DNA of 23,154 nt from UBA4744 sp035282865 (GCA_035282865.1 DATEVB010000221.1:1-23154), one strand, 5' to 3'. Numbered from the stretch's first letter, positions 13,880 through 22,038 are shown. Notes: generated by a model from the sequence alone, not told the origin. A program made the numbers and translations.

Positions 13880-15332
13880 TCGACTGAACCCAGTAGGCAA
13901 GAATTTCCTGGGCAATCGGAGCGGCCACCGACCCTCCCGTCGCGTTCTCGCCTGCCTCGCCTCCCGATTCGACGAGGACGGCCAGCGCGATTGTTGGTTG
14001 CTCAACAGGTGCGAACCCGATGAACCACACGTGGGGAGGACCAACACCAGTTTCCGCAGTGCCGGTCTTTCCCGCCACACGAACGTTCGGGACCGTGGCG
14101 CGAGTTCCCGTGCCGGATGCAACCACCCGCTCCATCAGGTCCGAGATGATGGCCGCGGTGGAGGGTGATACCGCCCTCTGGAGCAGCTTCGGCTCCGTCT
14201 CTGAGACGACTTGCCCGTCGGTATCGAAGATGTGGGATACCAGCATCGGTTCCATGATGATGCCGTCGTTGGCGATAGCTGCGGCGACCAGGGCCATCTC
14301 GAAGGGCGTGGTTCGGACATCTCGTTGCCCAATGGCGCTTTGTGCCAGAGCGGGGAGGTCGTTGGTGAATTCTGACGGCTGGGGGAAAAAGGAGTTGAGC
14401 ACGGGGATCTCGAATGGTGTGTCCTGATTGAACCCGAATGCCTCTGCCTCCAGAGTCAGGGCCTCGGCTCCGAGTTGCAGTCCTAGGAACCCGAACACCG
14501 TGTTGCACGACCGGCGGAAAGCCGTCTGCAGGGTCACCTCGGTGCCATCCGCGCAGACCCGACGATCGAAATTGCGGATGACCTCAACGGTGCCGGGAAG
14601 AACGAGTTCGGCCGGGTCGGGAAGGAGCGTATCCGGACCGGCTGCCCCCAACTCGATCGCCGCTGCGGTCACTACCACCTTGAACGTCGATCCGGGGGGA
14701 TAGGTGCGATTCGTCGACCGGTTGGCCAGTGGTTCGGCCGGGTCGGTCAGCAGGCTTTCGCGGGTGGCGATTGCCTCACCGCTCAGAAACAGGTTCGGAT
14801 CGAAGGAGGGCTTCGACACCATCGCCAGAACCTCTCCGGTGTCGGGTCGGAACGCCACCACGGACCCGCGCTGGTCCCCGAGGGCCGTGTAGGCAACCTG
14901 TTGAAGGCCGTGGTCGATGGTCAACTGGATGCTCTTGGGCCGTTGGTCGCCCCCCAGCAGAGCGCTCAGCAGATCGGATATGGTCAGGTCTCGTTTGGAT
15001 CGGAGTTTGTCGGCGTAAACGAGCTCCAGGCCATCGTCACCGAAATTCACCGACGAGAAACCAACCAGATGGGCGTACAGCTCCCCCTCCGGATAGGAAC
15101 GGGTGAACCGCTGCGGGTCGTCGGGATCGGCAATCGACTGTGCCAATACCTGCTCGTCGGCCGACAAGATCAACCCCCGTTCCTTCCCGGTACGGCTGGC
15201 GACCACCCGCGGGTTGCGGTCATCGTCCCGGTAACGCGGTCCGGCAATCACCTGCAGGTAGGTCACGTCGAGAATCAGCAACGCGAACGCCACAAAGAGG
15301 GCCGCGGCGAGTCGGCGCAGCGGTTGATTCAT
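13872..15332 (-). CDS. pbpA: Class B penicillin-binding protein (transpeptidase) PbpA
   Basis: This 486-residue D,D-transpeptidase cross-links peptidoglycan at the cell surface. It has a short cytosolic N-terminus, a membrane anchor (about 8-30), a pedestal domain, then the catalytic domain with Ser215-x-x-Lys218 (GSTFKV), SCN at 275-277 (RRSCNTVF) and KTG at 422-424 (AGKTGTAE). Length fits the mycobacterial PbpA type rather than longer PBP2b or FtsI. The start codon overlaps the rodA stop in an ATGA, and its own end overlaps pknB, so the three proteins are made together. It is expected to work as a pair with the SEDS polymerase encoded upstream. Confidence 0.95.
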   Translation of the reverse strand: MNQPLRRLAAALFVAFALLILDVTYLQVIAGPRYRDDDRNPRVVASRTGKERGLILSADEQVLAQSIADPDDPQRFTRSYPEGELYAHLVGFSSVNFGDDGLELVYADKLRSKRDLTISDLLSALLGGDQRPKSIQLTIDHGLQQVAYTALGDQRGSVVAFRPDTGEVLAMVSKPSFDPNLFLSGEAIATRESLLTDPAEPLANRSTNRTYPPGSTFKVVVTAAAIELGAAGPDTLLPDPAELVLPGTVEVIRNFDRRVCADGTEVTLQTAFRRSCNTVFGFLGLQLGAEALTLEAEAFGFNQDTPFEIPVLNSFFPQPSEFTNDLPALAQSAIGQRDVRTTPFEMALVAAAIANDGIIMEPMLVSHIFDTDGQVVSETEPKLLQRAVSPSTAAIISDLMERVVASGTGTRATVPNVRVAGKTGTAETGVGPPHVWFIGFAPVEQPTIALAVLVESGGEAGENATGGSVAAPIAQEILAYWVQSNG

Positions 15333-16624
15333 ACCCGCTCCTCATGGGAGACCCGGGCGAGCAAAGCCAGCAGCAAGAAGTTGGCCGCCAGGGACGATCC
15401 GCCATAAGACATGAAGGGAAGCGTGATGCCCGTGAGTGGAAGCAGACGTGTCACGCCGGCGATGATCAGGAAGGTCTGCAGGCCGAGCGCGAACGACAGG
15501 CCGCCCGCCAGGAGCTTGCGAAAGGAATCACGGGAATGGAGGGAAATCCCGAAGCCCACTGCCACCAGCAGCGCGTACGTGGCAATAACGGCCACGCTGC
15601 CGGCCAGGCCGAGCTCCTCCCCGACGGCGGCGAAGATGAAATCGGTTGCAGCGTTGGGGATCTGATCCGGGGCTCCCAGCCCCAGGCCAGATCCAGACAG
15701 ACTTCCACTTCCGAAGGCGAAGAGACTCTGGGCGATCTGGTACCCGGTGTCGGCGAAGTCGGCAAACGGGTCCAACCAGCCACTGACCCGCCGCTGGACG
15801 TGGGCGAAGACCAGCCAGGCGGTGACCGCCCCGGCGCCGAAAAGGAATCCTCCGCTGGCCAGGTAGACGGCACGGCCCGTAGCCGCGTAGAGCATGGCAA
15901 TGAAGAGGGCGAAGAGAAGCAACGAGGCGCCCAGGTCGCGTTGGTATATGAGCACTACAAAACTGGCCGCCCAAGCGATGACCAGGGGAGCCAACTGCCG
16001 CCCTTCGGGCAACCGGTAGCGACGGAGAGGCCGGGTCTGTACGGCCAGAATTGCCTGTCGCTCACTGAGGTAGGAGGCAAGAAAGGTGGCGAGTATCAGC
16101 TTGGCGATTTCCCCGGGCTGGAATTGCAGTCGGAGCGGGCCGGCCTCAAAACGAATCCACAGCCGCGAACCGCTCTGCTCGAAACCCCGCAAAGGGAACC
16201 CCCAATCGGTCGGCAGGAGAGGGAGGAGGAGCAGCAGTATTCCCGACAGGAGGAACACATACCGGTAGCGACGCAAGGGAGCCAACCCGGTGCGACGCAC
16301 CGCCAGGAGGAGGGATACCGCCATCACGGTGGCAATGAGAAGCCACCAACGCTGCAGTGACGCCAGCCCCCGGTTCAGCCGGTAGACCTCTACGAAACCA
16401 ACTGCGGTGAGCAAGGCAGCCAACGGCAATAGATAAGGGCTGGCGTCGGGGGACCACTGTCGGATGGCAATGTGAAAACCACCGAACGAAGCGAGGATCA
16501 CCACGAAGGTGAGGGCGACCTGCGCGTCGATTCCATCACCTTGGGCGAGGTTGACGAGCGCAACGCCGAAGGCAGCGACGGCCGCCGCCCCCACCAGCAG
16601 CGCCGCTTCAGCGTTTCTGGTCAC
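15329..16624 (-). CDS. rodA: SEDS-family peptidoglycan glycosyltransferase RodA/FtsW
   Basis: This 431-residue polytopic membrane protein has about 10-12 hydrophobic segments. SEDS proteins polymerise lipid II into glycan strands together with a class B PBP. Characteristic segments are RFEAGPLRLQFQPGEIAKL, IYQRDLGASLLLFALF, the extracellular loop with PFADFADTGYQIAQSLFAFG, and ITLPFMSYGGSSLAANF near the C-terminus. The GTG start overlaps the pstP stop as GTGA and the stop overlaps pbpA as ATGA. By position it is RodA rather than the FtsW of the division cluster. Confidence 0.94.
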   Translation of the reverse strand: MTRNAEAALLVGAAAVAAFGVALVNLAQGDGIDAQVALTFVVILASFGGFHIAIRQWSPDASPYLLPLAALLTAVGFVEVYRLNRGLASLQRWWLLIATVMAVSLLLAVRRTGLAPLRRYRYVFLLSGILLLLLPLLPTDWGFPLRGFEQSGSRLWIRFEAGPLRLQFQPGEIAKLILATFLASYLSERQAILAVQTRPLRRYRLPEGRQLAPLVIAWAASFVVLIYQRDLGASLLLFALFIAMLYAATGRAVYLASGGFLFGAGAVTAWLVFAHVQRRVSGWLDPFADFADTGYQIAQSLFAFGSGSLSGSGLGLGAPDQIPNAATDFIFAAVGEELGLAGSVAVIATYALLVAVGFGISLHSRDSFRKLLAGGLSFALGLQTFLIIAGVTRLLPLTGITLPFMSYGGSSLAANFLLLALLARVSHEERV

Positions 16625-17331
16625 GAACCCACATCAACGACGGCGAGGGAGACATTGTCGTGCCCACCCGCCTGGTTGGCAGCTTCGATCAACGTCCACA
16701 CAGCTTCCTCGGGGGTACCAAGGCCGAGAGTTCCGGCAATGCGCTGATCCGCGACCATCGAAGTCAGACCGTCGGAGCAGACCATCAACCGGTCGCCGCT
16801 CCGTACTCTGACCTTGATGATGTCCACGTCCACATTCTGGTAGAGCCCCAGTGCCCTGGTGAGCATGCTGCGCTGTGGGTGGGTGGCAACGTCCTCCGGT
16901 CGGATACTGCCCGCCCGCAGATACTCCGCAACGACCGAGTGGTCTTCGGTGAGTTGCTCGAGTATCCCGCTGCGCAGCAGGTAGGCCCGGCTGTCTCCTA
17001 CATGGGCGATGACGAGCGATCCGGCCGGCAAGAGTTCCGCTGCCGTCAGGGTCGTTCCCATGCCACGCAGCTGTGGCCGGTGGGCAACTTCCGCCAGGAT
17101 GAGGTCGTTGGCGACGGAGACACGTTGATCAATCGGCAAGTCCGGTTCGGTGGTGATGGCGTTGATCGCCAACCGGCTGGCGACCTCCCCGCCAACATGG
17201 CCGCCCATGCCGTCGGCCACGGCTACCACCAGCCGACCGTCGGTCTTGCCGCCGGTATCCGGGAACACCGAGTCTTCATTGTTATCCCGGATTCGGCCCC
17301 GATGCGATCCAGTTGCCCACGTAAAGGTCAT
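16621..17331 (-). CDS. pstP: PP2C-family Ser/Thr phosphatase PstP
   Basis: This 236-residue phosphatase contains the complete set of PP2C metal-binding motifs: RGRIRDNNEDS, VADGMGGH (Asp40, Gly41), GDSRAYLLR, CSDGLTSMV and GGHDNVSLAVV. It should reverse phosphorylation by PknB on FHA proteins and wall-synthesis enzymes. Unlike mycobacterial PstP it consists of the catalytic domain only: it ends directly after the last strand, with no membrane helix or external domain, so it is probably soluble. Its start overlaps the fhaB stop (ATGA) and its stop overlaps rodA (GTGA). Confidence 0.94.
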   Translation of the reverse strand: MTFTWATGSHRGRIRDNNEDSVFPDTGGKTDGRLVVAVADGMGGHVGGEVASRLAINAITTEPDLPIDQRVSVANDLILAEVAHRPQLRGMGTTLTAAELLPAGSLVIAHVGDSRAYLLRSGILEQLTEDHSVVAEYLRAGSIRPEDVATHPQRSMLTRALGLYQNVDVDIIKVRVRSGDRLMVCSDGLTSMVADQRIAGTLGLGTPEEAVWTLIEAANQAGGHDNVSLAVVDVGS

Positions 17332-17741
17332 CGAACCTCCATGATCGTCTTGCCGACCTGGATGGCGTCACCTTTGTTGAGGGGGATCGGTGAGCCGACC
17401 CGACGACCGTTGACGTAGGTTCCGTTGGTGCTACCGAGGTCGTGTAGCACGATGCCTTCGTCCTGTCGTACCAGCCGCAAATGGAACTCCGACGCGTAGG
17501 GATCTTCGAGCACGATATCTGCTTGAGCGCTGCGACCCAACACCACCGCATCGCGGACCGCTATGTCCATTCCGGCTTGCGTCTCGGACTTCACGACCAC
17601 TACCTGGTTGCTCGGCTTGCTCCGTCGCCCGGTCTCTCCTGCTCCGACATGCAGGCCGACTGCCCGCGCCACCTGCCACACGAAGAGATAGACGAAGGCC
17701 ACAAAGATGAATTTGAGAAGAGTCAACAGGAGGGCAGGCAT
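17328..17741 (-). CDS. fhaB: Membrane-anchored FHA-domain protein FhaB
   Basis: The protein has 137 residues. An N-terminal membrane segment (about 3-25) is followed by a charged linker and a forkhead-associated domain (about 62-137): VVLGRSAQADIVLEDPYASEFH with the Arg70, Ser84 and His87 phosphothreonine contacts, then LGSTNGTYVNG. FHA domains bind phosphothreonine peptides, so it is a likely reader and substrate of PknB that recruits division or elongation proteins. It ends in an ATGA overlap with pstP. It starts 14 bases after the fhaA stop. Confidence 0.93.
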   Translation of the reverse strand: MPALLLTLLKFIFVAFVYLFVWQVARAVGLHVGAGETGRRSKPSNQVVVVKSETQAGMDIAVRDAVVLGRSAQADIVLEDPYASEFHLRLVRQDEGIVLHDLGSTNGTYVNGRRVGSPIPLNKGDAIQVGKTIMEVR

Positions 17742-17755
17742 TACGCAGCGGTCTC

Positions 17756-18409
17756 CTATACGAGCCGGAAAGTGAACGGCAACGGACCAAAGGTCACGAC
17801 CGAACCGGTGGTGAGGAGTCGGGGAGCGTGGGCAGAGGCCCCGTTGACACGGGTGCCGTTCGCCGACCCGAGATCAACTACCCAGACCTCACCGGCTTCT
17901 CTCCACAGGAGCGCCTGGGTGCGGCTCACCCCGGGATCACCAATGGTTATGTCCGAGGTCTCGGCGCGACCGATCACACAGCGGTTATGCCGGACCTCGT
18001 GGCGGGTACCGCGGCCGGTCGTGAGAAATGCCCAGGGTTGGCGCGTTCCGGGCGACCGACCTACCCGACAATCGGCGGTGCCGGGCGAAACACCTTCGGC
18101 GGGTTCGAGTGACACTTGCACAGGGCCGTCCAATCGCCAGCCGCGGTCGGCTGCCGTTGTCTCCAGCACGTCCTCCAATTCGAGCACCAAGTCGGATGGA
18201 ACGTTGGTGTCGAGATCACGGGGGTTGAGCTTCAGACTGTAGACATTGGCAGCGGTAGGCCCGGCCCGACCTTCTTCGATCGAAAGATCCGCTTCGCGCA
18301 CGAGACGCGCCGCCAATTCCACCGGGTGGAGCTTTCCCCGGAAGACCAGGCCGGTCATCCCGCCGACAAATTGTTCGAGACGCCGTTCGAAGTCGCGCAC
18401 CAGCTTCAT
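17756..18409 (-). CDS. fhaA: FHA-domain protein FhaA (compact form)
   Basis: The protein has 217 residues. The N-terminal DUF3662 domain (about 1-105) includes LEQFVGGMTGLVFRGKLHPVELAARL. A short linker leads to the C-terminal FHA domain (about 140-217) with VIGRAETSDITIGDPGVSR and LGSANGTRVNG. Mycobacterial FhaA is about 527 residues with a long disordered middle that is missing here. The usual His of the SRxHA motif is Gln (VSRTQA). In mycobacteria FhaA binds the phosphorylated pseudokinase domain of MviN/MurJ. The start at 18409 (MKLVRDFERRL) is favoured by homology; AGGAGGTGGAGG lies 17 or more bases upstream, farther than usual. It is the first gene of the six-gene operon. Confidence 0.92.
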   Translation of the reverse strand: MKLVRDFERRLEQFVGGMTGLVFRGKLHPVELAARLVREADLSIEEGRAGPTAANVYSLKLNPRDLDTNVPSDLVLELEDVLETTAADRGWRLDGPVQVSLEPAEGVSPGTADCRVGRSPGTRQPWAFLTTGRGTRHEVRHNRCVIGRAETSDITIGDPGVSRTQALLWREAGEVWVVDLGSANGTRVNGASAHAPRLLTTGSVVTFGPLPFTFRLV

Positions 18410-18495
18410 CCGGGCCAGTCTACGGTACCTCCACCTCCTGATTGTGTCCCGGACGACACGGGAACCCACCGTGGATCAGCCATTTTCGAGCGTGG

Positions 18496-18501
18496 TACGA
18501 T
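18496..18501 (+). promoter_or_regulatory. -10 element for tRNA-Leu
   Basis: TACGAT lies 16 bases before the tRNA 5' end. Because no other promoter is visible before the following gene, it probably also serves the downstream CARDB protein gene. Confidence 0.5.
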
Positions 18502-18517
18502 GCTGCCCCCTCACCGA

Positions 18518-18604
18518 GGGCGAGTGGCGGAATTGGCAGACGCGCAGGCTTCAGGTGCCTGTGAGCTTAGGCTCGTGGGGGTTCAAGTCCCCCCTCGCCC
18601 ACCA
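18518..18604 (+). tRNA. tRNA-Leu (anticodon CAG), CCA encoded
   Basis: This is a class II tRNA. The acceptor GGGCGAG (18518-18524) pairs with CTCGCCC (18594-18600), the discriminator is A at 18601 and the encoded CCA is 18602-18604. The anticodon loop TTCAGGT gives CAG, the long variable arm is GTGAGCTTAGGCTCGT, and the T-loop contains GGTTCAAGTCC. The same tRNA-Leu next to fhaA is found in mycobacteria (leuT). Confidence 0.96.
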
Positions 18605-18605
18605 C

Positions 18606-19616
18606 GTGTATCCCAGATACCCGAAACGTCGGCGCCGGCGCGGTGCGTTGTTAGCGCTGGTGCTCGTGTCGATAGTCGCGGTGGTGCTCATCGCAGCGAG
18701 CAGCCTGCGCTCTGATACCCGCGCCCTGGTTGCCTACCTCGAAGAAGCTCGTGCTGTGGCTCTCGAGCACAGCGACCAGTCGGGCGACTTCAAGGACCAG
18801 GTGATTTCGAACCTGCAGGCCCTCGATCGGGACCGTCTGACGACGTTGATGACGCAAATGGTTGAGACTGCCGGCAGTTCTTCCACCCGGCTGGGATCGG
18901 TCGAAGTGCCACCGGCGGCCGCCGCCGCCGCCGCCGCCCTTTCGCTGGCCGCGACGTCTTGGGAGACGGGCCTGGCCGGATTCGAGGAAGCGCTGTTGGA
19001 GGTAGTCGATAATCCGGATAGCGCGGTGACCATCGGCGATCTGGCGGACCTTCTGGTTGATCTCGAGGTCGGCGACCGGGCGTATGTGCGCTTCGTCGAG
19101 CAAGCGGACGAGTTGCGCAGCGAAGCAGACGTCGAGATCGGCGAGTATCCCGACGTAGGGTACCTGTCGGTCGCCTTGTCGTCCTTGACCTACGCCGAGC
19201 GCCTGGCCGGGGTTGCTTCCCGATCTGAAGGTCTGCTCCTCAGCCGCGACCTGGCCATTGCCACGGTCCGGTTGGATCCGGAAGAGACGGGCGGGGTCAC
19301 CGGTGATGCGCCCATTCTCCCCAACACCGAGACCTTGCTCATCCAGGTGGTTGTGGCGAATCAGGGCAACCGCGACGAAGAGAATGTGACGGTGTCCCTT
19401 CTCATGCAAGACGCAGACGGCACGGTGCTCGAGGACCGATCCGAGGAACTGGTGCAATTGGATGCAGGTGGCAGCGTGACCGTAGAGTTCGCCGATCTGG
19501 CAGTGACTGTAGGAGAGAGGCTCGTGGCAACGATCAGCGTCACGTTCGTTGACGGTGAGGTGGATACCGACAACAACCGTCGTGAGGTGCCCTTCTTCGT
19601 GAACCAGCCGGCATGA
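18606..19616 (+). CDS. Membrane-anchored protein with C-terminal CARDB-like domain
   Basis: The protein has 336 residues. The basic N-terminus (VYPRYPKRRRRRG) and a membrane helix (about 14-34) are followed by a helical region containing an Ala-rich run around residues 100-110. A C-terminal beta domain of about 90 residues has LLIQVVVANQGNRDEENVTV, then LDAGGSVTVEFADL and DTDNNRREVPF. This is a CARDB/Ig-like fold found in bacterial surface proteins. The GTG at 18606 is one base after the encoded CCA of tRNA-Leu and has no ribosome site; the long open frame upstream overlaps the tRNA and fhaA and is not credible. Its stop overlaps the next start as ATGA. Function is unknown; a role at the envelope is inferred. 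Confidence 0.8.
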   Translation: MYPRYPKRRRRRGALLALVLVSIVAVVLIAASSLRSDTRALVAYLEEARAVALEHSDQSGDFKDQVISNLQALDRDRLTTLMTQMVETAGSSSTRLGSVEVPPAAAAAAAALSLAATSWETGLAGFEEALLEVVDNPDSAVTIGDLADLLVDLEVGDRAYVRFVEQADELRSEADVEIGEYPDVGYLSVALSSLTYAERLAGVASRSEGLLLSRDLAIATVRLDPEETGGVTGDAPILPNTETLLIQVVVANQGNRDEENVTVSLLMQDADGTVLEDRSEELVQLDAGGSVTVEFADLAVTVGERLVATISVTFVDGEVDTDNNRREVPFFVNQPA

Positions 19617-20062
19617 ACACGGGACTGTGGATCATCGTGGTGATCCTGGCGGTGGCGGCCGCCTGGTTGGCGTGGGAAGTAGTCAACCTCAAACAGGCTG
19701 TGTCCGGGTTACCGCTCGGAGATGATGAGCTGTACGAGCTCCTGCACCGGATGGACAACGAACTGGGTCTGCACGACGCGGCGATTGCCGATCTCCAGCA
19801 GCGTCTGCTCCACCTCGAGCAGCTTTTCGTTACCTCTCTCCGACGCACCGGAGTGATCACCTACGACGCCTACGACGATGTGGGCGGCGCCCGCTCGCGG
19901 TCCATCGCGTTGTTGGACGATGAAGGGAGTGGTCTGGTCGTGAGCGTGCTCGTCTCCCGTACCGACACCTCGTTCTACCTGAAGAAGATCATGGCCGGGG
20001 TTCCGGAGGAGCCATTGTCACCGGAGGAGCAGCAGGCAATCAACCGGGCCCTCCAGCAGTAG
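19613..20062 (+). CDS. DUF4446-family protein
   Basis: The protein has 149 residues. It has an N-terminal membrane helix (about 4-24), a coiled-coil-like helical stretch (about 37-75, LHRMDNELGLHDAAIADLQQRL), and the family core RRTGVITYDAYDDVGGARS, then SIALLDDEGSGLVVSVLVSR. DUF4446 proteins are small, conserved in Gram-positive bacteria and uncharacterised. The ATG overlaps the preceding stop, and serS starts 13 bases after its end, so translation in one operon is likely. No function is assigned. Confidence 0.88.
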   Translation: MNTGLWIIVVILAVAAAWLAWEVVNLKQAVSGLPLGDDELYELLHRMDNELGLHDAAIADLQQRLLHLEQLFVTSLRRTGVITYDAYDDVGGARSRSIALLDDEGSGLVVSVLVSRTDTSFYLKKIMAGVPEEPLSPEEQQAINRALQQ

Positions 20063-20075
20063 CATCCGGAGCAAC

Positions 20076-21332
20076 ATGATCGATCTGGCCGTCCTGAGAG
20101 ATTCTCCGAACGCCCTGCGCGATGCGCTGCGCCGCCGGCATACCCAGATCGACGTGGACCAGCTGATCGGTCTGGACGAGCGGCGTCGCTCCGTGAGAAG
20201 TGAAGCCGAGCGGGTGCGCGCCGAACAAAAACTGGCCGGCAAGGAGATATCGAGCCTCGAAGCTCAGGCACGGCAAGCGGCTATCAGCAACGCCGGCCAA
20301 CTGGCCGAATCCTACAAACGACTGCTCACCGAGGCCGACGATCTCGATCAAGAGTTCCAGGAACTGTGGATCAACGTGCCCAACATGGCACACCCGTCGG
20401 CTCCGGACGGCACCACCGAGGAAGACGCGGTCGAGGTTCGCCGGTGGGGGACTCCGGCTGAATTCGAGTTCCCGGTCCGGGATCATCAAGAGCTTGGAGA
20501 ATCACTCGGGATCATCGACGTCGAACGGGCCGCCCGATTATCCGGGTCGCGCTTCGCCTATTTGAAAGGCGAGGCGGCTCTCCTCGACCTGGGGTTGGTG
20601 CGGTTTGCGATGGACCGGCTGACCGCAGAGGGATTCACGCCCGTGGTTCCTCCGGTGTTGGTTCGGGAGGAGGCGCTGTTCGGCACCGGGTTCTTTCCAA
20701 CCGACCGCGACCAGGTCTACGCGGTTGAGCGCGACGACCTCTTCCTGGTCGGTACCTCCGAGGTATCTCTGGCGGCACTGCATCTCGACGAGATTCTGGA
20801 CGGGGCGGAACTCCCGATCCGCTACGCCGGGTTCTCCAGCTGTTTCCGTCGCGAGGCGGGAACCTACGGCAAGGACACGCGGGGTATCTTCCGGATGCAC
20901 CAGTTCGACAAGGTCGAGATGTTCTCATTCTGTCATCCGGAGCGCTCGTGGGAGGAACACGAGTACATGCTGTCGATCGAAGAACAGATCATGCAGGAGC
21001 TGGAGCTTCCCTACCGGGTTGTCAACGTGGCGGCCGGTGATTTGGGCGTCTCAGCGGCCAAGAAGTACGACATTGAAGTCTGGGTGCCCTCGCAGGAGGC
21101 TTTCCGTGAGATCACCTCATGCTCGAATACCACCGATTATCAGGCTCGCCGCCTCCGGGCGAGGTTCCGTGACGAGACGGGCAACCGGTTGGTGCACACG
21201 CTCAATGGGACGGTGGTGACCAGTTCACGTTCCGTGCTGGCCCTCATCGAGAATCATCAGCAGGCCGACGGGTCGGTCAAGATCCCTGCCGCGCTTCGAC
21301 CGTACGTTGGTTTCGACGTCATCGCACCGTGA
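20076..21332 (+). CDS. serS: Seryl-tRNA synthetase
   Basis: This 418-residue class II aminoacyl-tRNA synthetase charges tRNA-Ser with serine. The N-terminal antiparallel coiled coil (about 25-110) grips the tRNA variable arm. The catalytic core shows motif 2 (SCFRREAGTYGKDTRGIFR, then MHQFDKVEMF) and motif 3 (LALIENHQQADGSVKIPAAL, with the terminal LRPYVG). The segment VGTSEVSLAALH is the serine-binding TxE-type motif. Length is standard. Its only tRNA-Ser substrate gene in the window is tRNA-Ser(CGA) at 22754-22844. The downstream methyltransferase start overlaps its stop (GTGA). Confidence 0.97.
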   Translation: MIDLAVLRDSPNALRDALRRRHTQIDVDQLIGLDERRRSVRSEAERVRAEQKLAGKEISSLEAQARQAAISNAGQLAESYKRLLTEADDLDQEFQELWINVPNMAHPSAPDGTTEEDAVEVRRWGTPAEFEFPVRDHQELGESLGIIDVERAARLSGSRFAYLKGEAALLDLGLVRFAMDRLTAEGFTPVVPPVLVREEALFGTGFFPTDRDQVYAVERDDLFLVGTSEVSLAALHLDEILDGAELPIRYAGFSSCFRREAGTYGKDTRGIFRMHQFDKVEMFSFCHPERSWEEHEYMLSIEEQIMQELELPYRVVNVAAGDLGVSAAKKYDIEVWVPSQEAFREITSCSNTTDYQARRLRARFRDETGNRLVHTLNGTVVTSSRSVLALIENHQQADGSVKIPAALRPYVGFDVIAP

Positions 21333-21967
21333 GTGGGCGGGCGCAAGGCCAGGAAGTCTTCGCACGGATCGCGCGACGCTACGACGCTCTCAATCGAATC
21401 CTGTCGTTCGGGCGCGAGCAAGCCTGGAGGCGCACCGGCATCGACCGACTTCCTCCCGGCAGGCTGCTCGATCTGGGTGCCGGAACCGGGGCGGCCGGAC
21501 CGGCGTTCGGAGACCGGCAAGTAGTTGCTCTCGATCCGGTGCCCGAGATGCTGGCGCTCAACCCGTTGACGTGGCGGGTCGTAGCCGTTGGGGAAGACCT
21601 GCCGTTTGCCGACAACTCGTTTGACAGCGTCTTCTCCGCCTACGTGTTTCGCAACCTGACTTCCGTCCCCAACACTCTGCGGGAGATCCATCGCGTGTTG
21701 CGTCCTGGGGGCAAGGCGGCGGTGATCGGACTGGGACGCCCGCAGAGATGGTTGGCAGCCGCCCTCCATCGAGCCGGCACCGCAACGGTGCTTCCTCTGG
21801 CCGGGGCAGCCATCGGAGCTCGTAGGGAGTACACCTACCTTCATCGGTCTCTGGACAAGCTGCCGCCCCCGGAGGAACTCTTCGACGGTGGCCCGCTGCG
21901 GGTCGAAGCGATCTGGAGGATGGGTCCGCTCGGCTTCGTGTACGGGGCGCTGCTGGCCAAGCGATAG
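21329..21967 (+). CDS. UbiE/MenG-family methyltransferase
   Basis: This 212-residue class I SAM methyltransferase opens with FARIARRYDALNRILSFGRE, then WRR, the UbiE/COQ5-type N-terminus. SAM motif I is LLDLGAGTGAAGP (about 47-59), and the family segment LPFADNSFDSVFSAYVFRNL follows. UbiE/MenG enzymes methylate the quinone ring in the last step of menaquinone or ubiquinone synthesis; in an actinobacterium menaquinone is the likely product. It is somewhat shorter than typical MenG (about 230-250), so another methyl acceptor remains possible. The GTG start overlaps the serS stop, and a strong terminator follows 71 bases downstream. Confidence 0.83.
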   Translation: MSGRAQGQEVFARIARRYDALNRILSFGREQAWRRTGIDRLPPGRLLDLGAGTGAAGPAFGDRQVVALDPVPEMLALNPLTWRVVAVGEDLPFADNSFDSVFSAYVFRNLTSVPNTLREIHRVLRPGGKAAVIGLGRPQRWLAAALHRAGTATVLPLAGAAIGARREYTYLHRSLDKLPPPEELFDGGPLRVEAIWRMGPLGFVYGALLAKR

Positions 21968-22009
21968 CCGGCGGTGGAGGGTCCCCTCGCAGGTTGGGAA
22001 CGTAATAGT

Positions 22010-22037
22010 CGAGGTGCGAGGTACGAATCACGAAGTT
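22010..22037. repeat. Degenerate 7-base tandem repeat, four units
   Basis: CGAGGTG-CGAGGTA-CGAATCA-CGAAGTT: each unit begins CGA and the four follow without a gap, ending just before the terminator hairpin. It is not coding. Confidence 0.6.
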
Positions 22038-22038
22038 G

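Noticed and set aside
13880..14122. Extended N-terminus of PknB within pbpA
   Set aside because: It lies wholly inside pbpA in another frame; the kinase fold begins after residue 15 of the chosen start.
18246..18605. Upstream part of the CARDB protein frame
   Set aside because: It is antisense to fhaA and passes through tRNA-Leu; it is only an open frame, not a credible protein.
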